Source: Pseudomonas helvetica
GTDB lineage: Bacteria > Pseudomonadota > Gammaproteobacteria > Pseudomonadales > Pseudomonadaceae
Direction: 5' to 3'
Length of the DNA: 64,000 bases
Assembly: GCF_039908645.1 (NCBI RefSeq)
Contig: NZ_CP150917.1
Coordinates: 5,591,501 to 5,655,500, forward strand
Shown here: positions 19,596 through 27,770 of the stretch, piece by piece
How positions within the stretch are numbered: the first letter of the stretch is position 1
How the letters are laid out: each line of letters begins with the position of its first letter
Notes under the pieces: generated by a model
What the model saw: the letters and a program-made list of their open reading frames with translations, nothing else
Told to the model about the DNA's origin: nothing
The model's database searches: none
Translations under genes and position numbers: made by a program

Positions 19596-20431
19596 GTAAT
19601 CTGCTGATGGATAAACCAACCGTCGATCCGCAAAACCCCTGGCTGGGACTGCGCCGCCTGACCCCGGCACGCATCGCTCTGGGTCGTACCGGCACCAGTA
19701 TGCCGACCAGCGCGCAACTGGATTTCCAGTACGCCCACGCCGAGGCGCGCGATGCCGTGCACCTGCCCTTCGATCATGTCGGACTCAGCCAGCAACTGGC
19801 CGAGCGCGGACGCGACAGTCTGCTGCTGCACAGCGCCGCCAGCGATCGCCACAGTTATCTGCAACGGCCAGACCTGGGGCGCAAGTTGAGTGACGAGTCC
19901 GCGCAAATACTGCGCGAACACGCGTTGGCCAACCCGGGCGGCGTTGATCTGGCGATCGTCGTGGCCGACGGCCTGTCGGCGCTGGCGGTGCACCGGCACA
20001 CCTTGCCGTTTCTGACGCGCATGGAAGAACAGACTCACGCCGAAGGCTGGTCATTGTCGCCGGTGATTCTGGTGGAACAGGGTCGCGTCGCCGTGGCTGA
20101 CGAAATCGGCGAATTGCTCGGCGCAAAAATGGTCGTGATCCTGATAGGCGAACGCCCTGGACTCAGCTCGCCAGACAGTCTCGGTTTGTATTTCACCTAT
20201 AATCCAAAGGTCGGCCTGACAGACGCCTATCGCAACTGTATTTCCAATGTCCGCCTTGAAGGTTTGAGCTATGGCATGGCGGCACACCGTTTGCTGTACT
20301 TGATGCGCGAGGCCTGTCGACGGCAGTTGTCGGGGGTTAACCTGAAAGATGAAGCCCAGGTCCAGACTATTGGGTCGAAAGATGACGCTGATATGAAAGG
20401 AAATTTCCTACTGAGTCTGCCGGATGCCTGA
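19592..20431 (+). CDS. eutC: Ethanolamine ammonia-lyase small subunit EutC
   Basis: Small subunit (279 residues) that completes the B12-binding site of ethanolamine ammonia-lyase. Recognisable stretches are [45 protein letters not shown] segment ([15 protein letters not shown]) and [26 protein letters not shown]. Start overlaps the eutB stop by 4 nt. A second in-frame Met six codons in is possible. Needs adenosylcobalamin, which connects it to the BtuB- and BtuF-like genes at 41.6-44.5 kb. Confidence 0.96.
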   Translation: MSNLLMDKPTVDPQNPWLGLRRLTPARIALGRTGTSMPTSAQLDFQYAHAEARDAVHLPFDHVGLSQQLAERGRDSLLLHSAASDRHSYLQRPDLGRKLSDESAQILREHALANPGGVDLAIVVADGLSALAVHRHTLPFLTRMEEQTHAEGWSLSPVILVEQGRVAVADEIGELLGAKMVVILIGERPGLSSPDSLGLYFTYNPKVGLTDAYRNCISNVRLEGLSYGMAAHRLLYLMREACRRQLSGVNLKDEAQVQTIGSKDDADMKGNFLLSLPDA

Positions 20432-20560
20432 CCCGTATTGGAATTGCGTTTTTGATCCGCTTTCAGGCAGAGTCGACGAACGGCTGCCCGAGCAGTGAAC
20501 CGATTGCCGTCGTATCCACTGGAAACTGCCGCCCTATCTACTTGAAAGTTGAGGCCTAGC

Positions 20561-21022
20561 ATGCGGATTACTCAAGCAACCCTCGAGCACCTGGACCTTC
20601 TGACGCCGTTGTTCGTCAAGTACCGCGAATTTTATGGCTCGTTGCCTTACCCGGATTCGTCCCGGGCCTTTCTGGAAAAGCGCCTGCGCCGCAAGGAGTC
20701 GGTGATTTATCTGGCCCTGCCCGATGATGACGACAACAAATTGCTGGGCTTTTGTCAGCTGTACCCAAGCTTTTCGTCGCTGTCGCTCAAGCGCGTGTGG
20801 ATCCTCAACGACATCTACGTCGCCGAAGATGCCCGCCGCCAGCTGGTTGCCGACAACCTGATGCGCACCGCAAAGAAAATGGCCAAGGAAACCCAGGCTG
20901 TGCGCATGCGCGTCTCGACCAGCAGCGACAACAAAATTGCGCAGAAAACCTACGAATCCATCGGTTTTCGCGAAGACACCGAGTTCAAGAACTACGTTTT
21001 GCCGATCAGCGAAGAGCTCTGA
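20561..21022 (+). CDS. GNAT-family N-acetyltransferase
   Basis: A 153-residue GNAT acetyltransferase: LLGFCQLYPSFSSLSLKRVWILNDIYVAEDARR is the beta4/beta5 acetyl-CoA region, and KMAKETQAVRMRVSTSSDNKIAQKTYESIGFRED is the C-terminal part. The basic A motif (Q/RxxGxG/A) is loose (EDARRQLVADNL). The target is unknown. ATG at 20561 was chosen over an upstream in-frame Met. It lies 129 nt after eutC; PAO1 as I recall has an acetyltransferase gene in the same place, so the position is conserved rather than functional proof. Confidence 0.88.
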   Translation: MRITQATLEHLDLLTPLFVKYREFYGSLPYPDSSRAFLEKRLRRKESVIYLALPDDDDNKLLGFCQLYPSFSSLSLKRVWILNDIYVAEDARRQLVADNLMRTAKKMAKETQAVRMRVSTSSDNKIAQKTYESIGFREDTEFKNYVLPISEEL

Positions 21023-21047
21023 GCTATTTGTGGTGAGGCGGGCTCTT

Positions 21048-21106
21048 GTGGCGAGGGAGAGTTCAGCGCGGAACCACCGATCCGACTTGGAAATCCCTCG
21101 CTACAA
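21048..21106. repeat. Degenerate REP doublet (type A)
   Basis: TGTGGCGAGGGA at the left and TCCCTCGCTACA at the right form a diverged type A pair with an eroded centre, 59 bp, between the acetyltransferase and DedA genes. Confidence 0.6.
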
Positions 21107-21135
21107 ACTCGACACGCTTTTCACCTTTCAGTCCG

Positions 21136-21141
21136 TATAAT
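21136..21141 (+). promoter_or_regulatory. Candidate -10 box upstream of dedA
   Basis: A perfect TATAAT about 106 nt before the DedA start. No convincing -35 hexamer is at standard spacing (TCGACA lies 21 nt upstream), so this is a weak promoter call. Confidence 0.35.
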
Positions 21142-21246
21142 CACGAACCTCACGGGTTGTAAGAAAAACTCCACAGCCCTGTAGCCCAATTTTCCAAAAT
21201 ATTCGCACAGGCCTGCTGAGTCGGGTCGTTACCACAGGTGCCCACC

Positions 21247-21903
21247 ATGGATTTCAACCCGATCGACTTAATCCTGCATCTCGATGTCTACCTCGATTTG
21301 CTGGTGACCAACTACGGGCCATGGATCTACGCCATCCTGTTCATGGTGATTTTCTGCGAAACCGGCCTGGTGGTGATGCCTTTCCTGCCGGGCGACTCGT
21401 TGTTGTTCATCGCCGGCGCGGTAGCGGCCGGTGGCGGCATGGACCCGGTGCTGCTGGGCGGCTTGTTGATGCTGGCGGCGATTCTCGGTGACAGCACCAA
21501 CTACCTTGTCGGGCGAACAGCCGGCGAAAAGTTGTTCAGCAATCCGAATTCAAAGATCTTCCGTCGCGACTACCTGCAACAAACCCATGACTTCTATGAC
21601 AAGCATGGCGGCAAGACCGTGACCCTGGCGCGCTTCCTGCCAATCATCCGGACCTTCGCACCGTTCGTCGCCGGCGTAGGCAAAATGCCTTACCCGCGTT
21701 TCTTCGCCTTCAGCGTGTTCGGCACCATCCTCTGGGTCGGCGGCCTGGTGACCCTGGGTTATTTCTTCGGTAACGTGCCGTTCATCAAGAAGAACCTGTC
21801 GTTGCTGGTAGTGGGCATCATCCTGCTGTCGCTGGTACCGATGATCATTGGGGTGATCCGCAATCGCCTGGCCAACGCGAGCTCCAAAGCCGCGTCGCGC
21901 TGA
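21247..21903 (+). CDS. DedA-family membrane protein
   Basis: A stand-alone DedA (SNARE-associated Golgi) protein, 218 residues, multi-pass inner membrane. The signatures are FCETGLVVMPFLPGDSLLFIAGAV, GDSTNYLVGRTAGEKLF and VTLARFLPIIRTFAPFVAGVGKMPYPRFF, which contains the conserved acidic and arginine residues. Members flip undecaprenyl-phosphate or phosphatidylethanolamine and support envelope homeostasis. ATG at 21247 chosen over the GTG at 21238. The next gene begins 7 nt later, so the pair is likely an operon. It is the second DedA protein in the window. Confidence 0.93.
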   Translation: MDFNPIDLILHLDVYLDLLVTNYGPWIYAILFMVIFCETGLVVMPFLPGDSLLFIAGAVAAGGGMDPVLLGGLLMLAAILGDSTNYLVGRTAGEKLFSNPNSKIFRRDYLQQTHDFYDKHGGKTVTLARFLPIIRTFAPFVAGVGKMPYPRFFAFSVFGTILWVGGLVTLGYFFGNVPFIKKNLSLLVVGIILLSLVPMIIGVIRNRLANASSKAASR

Positions 21904-21909
21904 GCGTCC

Positions 21910-22722
21910 ATGTGGTTCCTCAACGCCTGGCGCCGCCGGCGTACGCTGGCCAAGCACCCCGTTGCCGATGAAACCTGGCAGCGGGTGCGCCAACACCTGA
22001 GTTTCCTCGACGGCCTCAGCGAGGCCGAAGACCACTGGCTGCGCGAAGCCGCTGTGCTCTTTCTGCAAGAAAAACACCTGACCTGCCTGCCCGGCGTCGA
22101 ACTGCACCAGGAACAACGCCTGTTGCTCGCCGCTCAGGCGCAATTGCCGTTGCTACACCTGGGCGACTTGAACTGGTATCAGGGTTTCCACGAAATCGTG
22201 CTCTACCCCGACGACTTCCTCAGCCCGCAGCGCCATCGCGATGCCAGCGGCGTCGAGCATGAATGGAACGGCGAGCACAGCGGCGAAGCCTGGCAACAGG
22301 GGCCGATCATTCTGGCCTGGCCGGGCGTGATGGCCAGCGGGGGCTGGGAAGGCTACAACCTGGTGATCCACGAACTGGCGCACAAACTCGACATGCTCAA
22401 CGGCAATGCCAACGGCTTGCCGCCGCTGCACAGCGACATGCGCGTCAGCGACTGGGCGAAAGTCATGCAACACGCCTACGACGACCTTAATCGCCAACTG
22501 GATCGCCATCCGCACGCCAACACCGCCATCGACCCTTACGCGGCGGAAAACCCGGCCGAGTTCTTCGCCGTCACCAGCGAATACTTCTTCAGCGCCCCGG
22601 ATTTGCTGCACGCAACTTATCCACAGGTCTATCAGCAACTGCAGCTGTTTTACCGCCAGGACCCTCTGGCCAGGCTCGAGCAACTGCAAGCCACCCATCC
22701 GGGCTATCAGGCACACGACTAG
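21910..22722 (+). CDS. mtfA: MtfA-like zinc peptidase (M90 family)
   Basis: A 270-residue zinc metallopeptidase of the MtfA/DUF980 type. The HEXXH site is H154-E-L-A-H158 ([14 protein letters not shown]), with a later glutamate region [16 protein letters not shown] as third ligand. Further signatures are [18 protein letters not shown] and YPDDFLSP. E. coli MtfA is an aminopeptidase that also binds the glucose repressor Mlc; pseudomonads lack a PtsG-Mlc circuit of that kind, so the role here is open. Starts 7 nt after dedA. Cytosolic, no signal peptide. Confidence 0.9.
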   Translation: MWFLNAWRRRRTLAKHPVADETWQRVRQHLSFLDGLSEAEDHWLREAAVLFLQEKHLTCLPGVELHQEQRLLLAAQAQLPLLHLGDLNWYQGFHEIVLYPDDFLSPQRHRDASGVEHEWNGEHSGEAWQQGPIILAWPGVMASGGWEGYNLVIHELAHKLDMLNGNANGLPPLHSDMRVSDWAKVMQHAYDDLNRQLDRHPHANTAIDPYAAENPAEFFAVTSEYFFSAPDLLHATYPQVYQQLQLFYRQDPLARLEQLQATHPGYQAHD

Positions 22723-22844
22723 CTTCCTGCCTGGGTCTATACGACCTCTGGTACGTGGCGCAGGCGACGGAATATGCCTATAATCGCCGCCACTTTTTGG
22801 TCAATCCGGCCAAGTCATTTGGCCACTTACGGGGGCACCGCCCA

Positions 22845-23372
22845 ATGAGCTACAGCAAGATTCCGGCTGGCAAAGACCTGCCGAACGACATCTACGTCGC
22901 GATCGAGATTCCGGCCAACCACGCGCCGATCAAATACGAAATCGACAAAGACAGCGATTGCCTGTTCGTTGACCGTTTCATGGCCACCCCAATGTTCTAC
23001 CCGGCCAACTACGGTTACATCCCGAACACCCTGGCGGACGACGGTGATCCCCTCGACGTGCTGGTCGTAACCCCTTACCCGGTTGCTCCAGGCTCGGTGA
23101 TCCGCGCGCGTCCAGTCGGCATCCTGAACATGACCGACGACGGCGGCGGCGACGCTAAAGTCATCGCTGTTCCACACGACAAGCTGTCCCAGCTGTACGT
23201 CGACGTGAAGGAATACACTGACCTGCCAGCGCTGCTGATTCAGCAGATCGAGCACTTCTTCGCGAACTACAAAGATCTCGAAAAAGGCAAATGGGTGAAG
23301 ATCGAAGGCTGGGACGGCGCAGATGCCGCTCGCGCCGCGATCATGAAGTCGGTTGCTGCCTATAAAGGCTGA
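22845..23372 (+). CDS. ppa: Inorganic pyrophosphatase Ppa
   Basis: Family I soluble pyrophosphatase, 175 residues, hydrolysing PPi to phosphate with Mg2+. Active-site segment [14 protein letters not shown] and the aspartate motif [10 protein letters not shown] are present, as is [15 protein letters not shown] near the end. ATG at 22845 ([18 protein letters not shown]) follows GGGGGC; the ORF is open 90 nt upstream but that part is not conserved. A strong terminator follows at 23408. It marks the left boundary of a stretch that differs from the gene order I recall in PAO1. Confidence 0.97.
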   Translation: MSYSKIPAGKDLPNDIYVAIEIPANHAPIKYEIDKDSDCLFVDRFMATPMFYPANYGYIPNTLADDGDPLDVLVVTPYPVAPGSVIRARPVGILNMTDDGGGDAKVIAVPHDKLSQLYVDVKEYTDLPALLIQQIEHFFANYKDLEKGKWVKIEGWDGADAARAAIMKSVAAYKG

Positions 23373-23407
23373 GACGGCATTGGCTGAATGCCACTGACCT
23401 CTTGAAG

Positions 23408-23433
23408 AAACCCCGGTTATCCGGGGTTTTTTT
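23408..23433 (+). terminator. Rho-independent terminator of ppa
   Basis: AACCCCGG-TTAT-CCGGGGTT stem-loop of 8 bp followed by a run of seven T, 36 nt after the ppa stop. Confidence 0.92.
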
Positions 23434-23453
23434 ATGAGCGTTAAAACATCAAC

Positions 23454-23510
23454 TTAAACAGTGCGTTTAATGAAACAAAGTCTAACGTTTAGACATGTTT
23501 AATATTAACT
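23454..23510. promoter_or_regulatory. Cluster of AT-rich palindromes: likely operators of the S24 repressor
   Basis: Three inverted repeats in 57 nt of clearly AT-rich DNA: TTAAAC-AGTGC-GTTTAA (23454-23470), GTCTAA-CGT-TTAGAC (23480-23494) and TTAATATTAA (23500-23509). The first two share a TAAAC/GTTTA-like half site. They lie 90-150 nt before the phage-type repressor gene, in the place where such proteins bind to control themselves. None matches the LexA box CTGT-N8-ACAG. Confidence 0.55.
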
Positions 23511-23602
23511 AACAATATCCTTCACCACAGCAGAATATTCCCGCGAAGATTGATCCGGTTGTTTATTTAATCCAGCCACCCCGGCCCGTAAACTCCGTAT
23601 TC

Positions 23603-24352
23603 ATGAAAAAGCACAAATGCGGCCCACGCTTCAAAGCGCTCCTGAAAGAGGTGAACATCACCCCGACGGCATTCGCGGCTTTCTGCAACGTCGAGCCCCA
23701 GCACGTGAACAACTGGTACATCCGCGGCGTCCCCTATCCGCGCATGGACGAAATCGCCCGCCTGTTAAGCGTCAACAGCCTGTGGCTGCTCAACGGCGAA
23801 GGCCCCAGGCGCCCAGGCCCGGGCCAACTGGCCGATCAGACCGGCAACGTTTTCGACGCACAAGAAACACGCGGCGTGTACACCGTGAATATCGATTCGC
23901 TCGATGTAGAAATCCCGCTGTATAAAGAAGTCCCTATTACCGCTGGCGCCAGCGAAACCGAGGTCGTCGAAATCCCCGGCGAGTTCATCCGCCTGCCGCG
24001 AAGCCACCTCGAGAGCCTGGAGGTCGAACCGGCCCAAGCCATCTGCGTGCCCATGGTCGGCGACAGCATGTCGGAGAAAATCGAAGACGGCTCGACCCTG
24101 GCCATCGACCGCAGCCTGACCCAGGTCGTCGACGGCCAGATCTACGCCCTCGAACACGCCGGCATGCTGCGCATCAAATACCTGCACCGCCTCCCCTCCG
24201 GCGCCCTGCGACTGCGCAGCCACAACAGCAACGGCTACCCCGACGAAATCTTCAGCGCCAAACAGATCGAAGAACAAAACATCGAAATCCTCGGCTGGGT
24301 CTTCTGGTGGTCCACGCTGAACAAACAGAGGCCACCGGTGCCGTTCAGTTGA
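23603..24352 (+). CDS. S24-family (LexA-fold) phage-type transcriptional repressor
   Basis: A 249-residue CI/LexA-like protein. The N-terminal helix-turn-helix is FKALLKEVNITPTAFAAFCNVEPQHVNNWYIRG (about 9-40). The C-terminal S24 domain has nucleophile Ser155 (MVGDSMSEKI), Lys192 (LRIKYLH) and an Ala114-Gly115 bond in ITAGASE. The Ser-Lys distance of 37 equals that in E. coli LexA, so RecA-stimulated self-cleavage is plausible. No phage structural, integrase or lysis genes are nearby; the targets are unknown beyond the palindromes upstream. Its position in AT-rich DNA after ppa suggests acquisition. DNA-damage induction is inference. Confidence 0.88.
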   Translation: MKKHKCGPRFKALLKEVNITPTAFAAFCNVEPQHVNNWYIRGVPYPRMDEIARLLSVNSLWLLNGEGPRRPGPGQLADQTGNVFDAQETRGVYTVNIDSLDVEIPLYKEVPITAGASETEVVEIPGEFIRLPRSHLESLEVEPAQAICVPMVGDSMSEKIEDGSTLAIDRSLTQVVDGQIYALEHAGMLRIKYLHRLPSGALRLRSHNSNGYPDEIFSAKQIEEQNIEILGWVFWWSTLNKQRPPVPFS

Positions 24353-24367
24353 TACCAAGTCGCCCTT

Positions 24368-24470
24368 ATCGCGGGCAAGCCTTGCTCCTACAGTGTTGAG
24401 CCGACCGCGAATTCGTGAACGACATAAAACCGTAGGAGCAAGGCTTGCCCGCGATAGCGCCCTTCCGGGC
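24368..24470. repeat. REP doublet (type B) with trailing mini-hairpin
   Basis: TATCGCGGGCAAGCCTTGCT and inverted AGCAAGGCTTGCCCGCGATA, followed by a GCCC-TTCC-GGGC stem at 24459-24470. It lies 15 nt after the repressor stop. Confidence 0.87.
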
Positions 24471-24717
24471 AACACAACCTTCAAACTCATAGGCCTTTTA
24501 AGCAGTACAACGCTCTGGATAGTACTTCACGCTGGGAATTCCCCACAAAAATCAGTATGCTGCGCCCCACATTTGCATCGCCCCGCCCTGTGCTGGTCCG
24601 ATTGCACCGACAAGGCAGATGACTTTCTCGCCAAGTCCCACAGCCGGACGCAAGATCCGGGTGTACGTTTTGAAGGCTGGTACGGTTTACCAAAAATAAA
24701 CCAAGCCCGTCCCCGAG
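24471..24717 (+). other. Unassigned intergenic stretch ending in a terminator; possible small transcript
   Basis: About 250 nt with no convincing gene. The frame that spans it also reads through the REP doublet, so I do not accept it as coding. A TATGCT -10-like hexamer occurs near 24554, a 21-codon frame (MLRPTFASPRPVLVRLHRQG...) starts at about 24556 and stops at once, and a GGTTTA-TAAACC hairpin lies at 24684-24702 before the terminator at 24718. Together these would suit a short RNA or leader, but I recognise no RNA family. Confidence 0.25.
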
Positions 24718-24741
24718 AAGCCGGCCACAAGCCGGCTTTTT
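24718..24741 (+). terminator. Rho-independent terminator
   Basis: AAGCCGGC-CACAA-GCCGGCTT stem (8 bp) followed by TTTTT. It is 366 nt after the repressor stop with a REP doublet between, so it probably ends a separate rightward transcript; it also faces the end of the convergent DUF1016 gene. Confidence 0.8.
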
Positions 24742-24759
24742 AATGTCTGTTGGAAAGCT

Positions 24760-25773
24760 TCAGGACTCGCCACCATTAAGGGCATAGAACTCGTGCAGCT
24801 TGGCCTGTAACAACTTCTTGTCCGGCAATTGCGTCTGGTACTCCGAGATCAATGCCGGTGAAAGTGAACGGTTGAGAGCGTACTCGACCACCTCATTGTC
24901 CTTGCTGGCACACAGCAGTACACCAAGCGCCGGGTTTTCATGGGGTTTGCGGACATTGCGGTCCAGAGCCTCAAGGTAGAAGTCCAGTTTCCCCAGATAC
25001 TCTGGCTCGAAGCGCCCGACCTTGAGTTCGATCGCCACCAGACAGTTCAGCCCACGATGGAAGAACAGCAGATCCAGGGCAAAGTCACGGTCACCGACCT
25101 GCAATGGATACTGCGAACCAACGAAGCAAAAATCCCTTCCCAACTCGATCAGAAAGTCCCTGAGCCTGCGTAACAACCCTCCATGTAAGTCAGCCTCGAC
25201 ATGTCCTTGCGCAAGGTCGAGAAATTCGACCATGTACGTATCCTTAAACACACTCATCGCTTCAGGATGCATTTGCCTCAGCAGTGGTGAGACTTTCGCC
25301 GGGCTGATGACGGAGCGCTCAAACAGAGCGGTTTTGAATTGACGCTCCAGTTCTCGGCTTGACCATTTCTCCTGAATCGCCATACGCAGGTAAAACTCGC
25401 GCTCTTCAATGCGCTTGCTTTGATTGAGGATAATCAGGTTTTGGGTCCAGGGTAATTGTCGCAGCAGTGCTGCGACTTTTGCGTCGTGCCTGTACGCCTC
25501 GTAAAACTTGCGCATGCGAAAGAGATTAGCCCTGGTAAAACCGCGCAATCCAGGCTGAGTTCGCGCAAGGTGAGTAGCCAATTGAGCAACCACTCCGTCA
25601 CCCCACTCTGCGGATTCGATCTTCCTGCTGATATAAGTCCCTACCTGCCAGTGCAGCTCAATCAACTCGGTATTGACCGCCTGCACCGCCCTCTGGCGAG
25701 CGGTAACAATTAGTTGTGTGATTTCATTAAAGCTTGCATCAGGGGACAACGAGGTGGAGGTGAGATCATTCAC
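24760..25773 (-). CDS. DUF1016/YhcG-family PDDEXK nuclease-domain protein
   Basis: A 337-residue YhcG-type protein. The N-terminal DUF1016_N region (about 15-160) has the marks VNTELIELHWQVGTYISRKI, GFTRANLFRMRKFYEAY and LPWTQNLIILNQ. The C-terminal half is a PD-(D/E)XK nuclease domain: FCFVGSQYPLQVGDRDFALDLLFFHRGLNCLVAIELKVG supplies Asp...Glu-x-Lys. Such genes are common in accessory DNA and beside restriction-modification loci; here no methyltransferase or specificity subunit is near. It may act in DNA repair or defence; that is unproven. Read from the ATG at 25773; the interval 25774-26036 upstream holds nothing else I can name. Confidence 0.87.
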   Translation of the reverse strand: MNDLTSTSLSPDASFNEITQLIVTARQRAVQAVNTELIELHWQVGTYISRKIESAEWGDGVVAQLATHLARTQPGLRGFTRANLFRMRKFYEAYRHDAKVAALLRQLPWTQNLIILNQSKRIEEREFYLRMAIQEKWSSRELERQFKTALFERSVISPAKVSPLLRQMHPEAMSVFKDTYMVEFLDLAQGHVEADLHGGLLRRLRDFLIELGRDFCFVGSQYPLQVGDRDFALDLLFFHRGLNCLVAIELKVGRFEPEYLGKLDFYLEALDRNVRKPHENPALGVLLCASKDNEVVEYALNRSLSPALISEYQTQLPDKKLLQAKLHEFYALNGGES

Positions 25774-26036
25774 GTAAGGGCATTCCTGTTCTATAGGCGA
25801 CGCCCTTGAGTACTCCCAACCTTGAGAAAATAAAAATCACAAAGTATGTCGACGTAAGACGGTCTCACGGATAACCAGAATCTTGCGGTTCGGTGGACGT
25901 GGACCATTCCCACTCCACCCCACTAGCCGTCCATTGACGGCCCTCCCCCAAAGCGCTCAACCTATCCGGCGCCTGAACGGGCTCGGCGGATGCCCCACGC
26001 CTCGCCCAATCCCAACGAGTCTGTAAGGACACAACC

Positions 26037-26486
26037 ATGAGAAAGTGGCTTTCCCTGCTGTTCGCCGCAGCGGTTTTTCATCCCCCTGTTGCCTTCGCCG
26101 ACTGCGCCAGCTCCCCCAAGCCCGTGGCCGAAGCTTTCTATAACGGGTACCTGCAAAGCTTCAGCGCTGGAAAAGATCCGTTGACCGAAGATGTTGCGCA
26201 GATGAAGCAGTACGTTTCGGACGAGCTGATCGACAAGATCAAAAAGCAGATGGCCAGCCCGGATGGGCTCGAAGAGGACTATTTCATCAAGGCTCAAGAC
26301 TACATGGAAGAATGGCTCACCCACATCCAGGTCAGTGAGCCACTCGTGCAGGGAGCCTCAGCCAGGGAGCAGGTGACATTGGGCAATACGCCCGATACAA
26401 CCCAGATCGTTGATGTGTTGCTGGTCAAGAACAATGGCTGCTGGAAGATCAATGACGTGCTGTCCACAGCGGATCAGAGTGATTGA
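26037..26486 (+). CDS. Secreted DUF3828-like protein
   Basis: A 149-residue exported protein. MRKWLSLLFAAAVFHPPVAFA is a type I signal peptide (cleavage after AFA). The rest (AEAFYNGYLQSFSAGKDPLTED..., DYFIKAQDYMEEWLTHIQV, DVLLVKNNGCWKINDVLS) has the pattern of the DUF3828 / NTF2-like group, in which the C-terminal WKINDV strand is typical. The function is unknown. ATG at 26037 follows TAAGGACACAACC. It stands alone between the DUF1016 and Fic genes. Confidence 0.78.
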   Translation: MRKWLSLLFAAAVFHPPVAFADCASSPKPVAEAFYNGYLQSFSAGKDPLTEDVAQMKQYVSDELIDKIKKQMASPDGLEEDYFIKAQDYMEEWLTHIQVSEPLVQGASAREQVTLGNTPDTTQIVDVLLVKNNGCWKINDVLSTADQSD

Positions 26487-26542
26487 GTGATGGCCGACCG
26501 CTTCTTCTGAATCGCCAGGCGCACTGACGATCTACTGGACGG

Positions 26543-26605
26543 TGAGCCGAATAGCTCACACAATCGGCTCATCAAATGAGCCGAATAACCTCCTTATTCG
26601 GCTCA
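26543..26605. promoter_or_regulatory. Tandem TGAGCCGA palindromes upstream of fic (operator array)
   Basis: Four copies of TGAGCCGA in alternating orientation: TGAGCCGAATA (26543), TCGGCTCA (26564-26571), TGAGCCGAATAA (26577-26588) and TTATTCGGCTCA (26594-26605). The last two form a perfect 12-bp inverted repeat with loop CCTCC. They end 20 nt before the fic start codon. The Fic protein carries a C-terminal winged helix, so autoregulation is the simplest reading. The perfect arm could also fold in the mRNA leader and mask translation. Confidence 0.65.
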
Positions 26606-26624
26606 CACTCAAGAGCCCTTCCCC

Positions 26625-27770
26625 ATGGACCATCCTCGCTGGATCTGGCAACAGCCCGATTGGCCGCACTTTCACTGGCAGTCCGAGCGCTTGTCGCCGC
26701 TGTTGCGCGAGTGCGTGCTGGCGCAAGGTCGCTTGCTGGGGATGTCCAGTTATGTGGGGGCGGAACTGACCGCACAAAGTGAGCTGGATTCGTTACTTCA
26801 GAACATCGTGACCTCATCCGCCATTGAAGGCGAACAGCTTAATGTGGGTTCGGTCCGTTCTTCGCTGGCCCGACGTCTGGGCCTGGAAGACGAAGGCGAC
26901 AGTCGCGTGAGCAAGCGCAGTGAAGGGTTGGCGGAGTTGATGCTGGATGCCACCCAGCATTTCGCCGAGCCGCTGAACCTTGAACGCCTGCTGCGCTGGC
27001 ATGAGTGGTTGTTCCCTGCTCAGGAAGAAGACTTCAATGCACGCAATATCCGTGTCGGCGCCTTGCGTGGAGATGAGCCGATGCAGGTGGTTTCCGGTCG
27101 CCTGGATAAGCCGACCGTTCATTTCGAGGCCCCTGCGCGGGACGGCTTGGAGCAGCAGTTGGATGCCTTCCTCGCCTGGTTCGAAACCAGCCGCGCCAAG
27201 ACACAACTCGATCCATTGCTCCGTGCCGGCATCGCGCACTTCTGGTTTGTGACCCTCCATCCGTTCGACGATGGCAACGGGCGTTTGACCCGTGCCCTCA
27301 CTGACTTGGCGCTCGCTCAAGGCGAAAACCAGGCCATCCGTTTCTACGCCATGTCCGCCAGTATCCTGGATGATCGCGCCGGTTATTACCGGGTGCTGGA
27401 GACCTCTCAGAAAGCCACGCTTGATATCACCGAGTGGCTGGAGTGGTTTCTGCAAACACTATTGCGCAGCCTTCAACAGGCTATGGTTCGTATCGACCGC
27501 GTGCTCGGCAAAGCGCGTTTCTGGCAACAGCATCGAGAACATCCGCTGTCTTCAGAACAAGTCAAAGTACTCAATCGCTTGCTCGATGGCGGCGAGAACG
27601 GCTTTGAGAACGGCATCAGCGCTGCCCAGTATCAAGCCGTGGCAAAAGTATCCAAAGCCACCGCAACCCGACACTTGACGGAGTTGCTGGAGAAAGGCTG
27701 CCTGATGCGTTTGCCAGGGGGCGGTCGTAGTACTCGGTATCAGATCAGCTACCCTCCCCCTCACGGATAA
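26625..27770 (+). CDS. Fic-family protein (DUF4172-Fic-winged helix), self-inhibited class
   Basis: A 381-residue Fic protein. The N-terminal DUF4172 segment MDHPRWIWQQPDWPHFHW leads into an inhibitory helix with motif S64-SAI-E68-G69, matching (S/T)xxxE(G/N) of N-terminally inhibited (class II) Fic enzymes. The Fic core is intact, with catalytic His212 in HPFDDGNGRLTR. The last 90 residues form a winged helix (AAQYQAVAKVSKATATRHLTELLEKGCL). Fic enzymes with this motif transfer AMP to a target hydroxyl; the target here is unknown. The palindromic array just upstream and the DNA-binding tail suggest that it binds its own promoter. No antitoxin partner is adjacent. Confidence 0.92.
   Translation: MDHPRWIWQQPDWPHFHWQSERLSPLLRECVLAQGRLLGMSSYVGAELTAQSELDSLLQNIVTSSAIEGEQLNVGSVRSSLARRLGLEDEGDSRVSKRSEGLAELMLDATQHFAEPLNLERLLRWHEWLFPAQEEDFNARNIRVGALRGDEPMQVVSGRLDKPTVHFEAPARDGLEQQLDAFLAWFETSRAKTQLDPLLRAGIAHFWFVTLHPFDDGNGRLTRALTDLALAQGENQAIRFYAMSASILDDRAGYYRVLETSQKATLDITEWLEWFLQTLLRSLQQAMVRIDRVLGKARFWQQHREHPLSSEQVKVLNRLLDGGENGFENGISAAQYQAVAKVSKATATRHLTELLEKGCLMRLPGGGRSTRYQISYPPPHG

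Noticed and set aside
23480..23494. GTCTAACGTTTAGAC as a LexA (SOS) box
   Set aside because: It does not fit CTGT-N8-ACAG; more likely an operator of the adjacent repressor.
24393..24743. Open frame of 116 codons after the S24 repressor
   Set aside because: It begins within a REP doublet and ends through a terminator hairpin. Its composition is REP-derived (VGARLARD), there is no ribosome site, and no family is recognisable. Retained only as a possible RNA region.
26589..26593. CCTCC loop as an anti-Shine-Dalgarno element
   Set aside because: The start codon lacks a good AGGAGG to pair with; the palindrome is explained better as a protein site.
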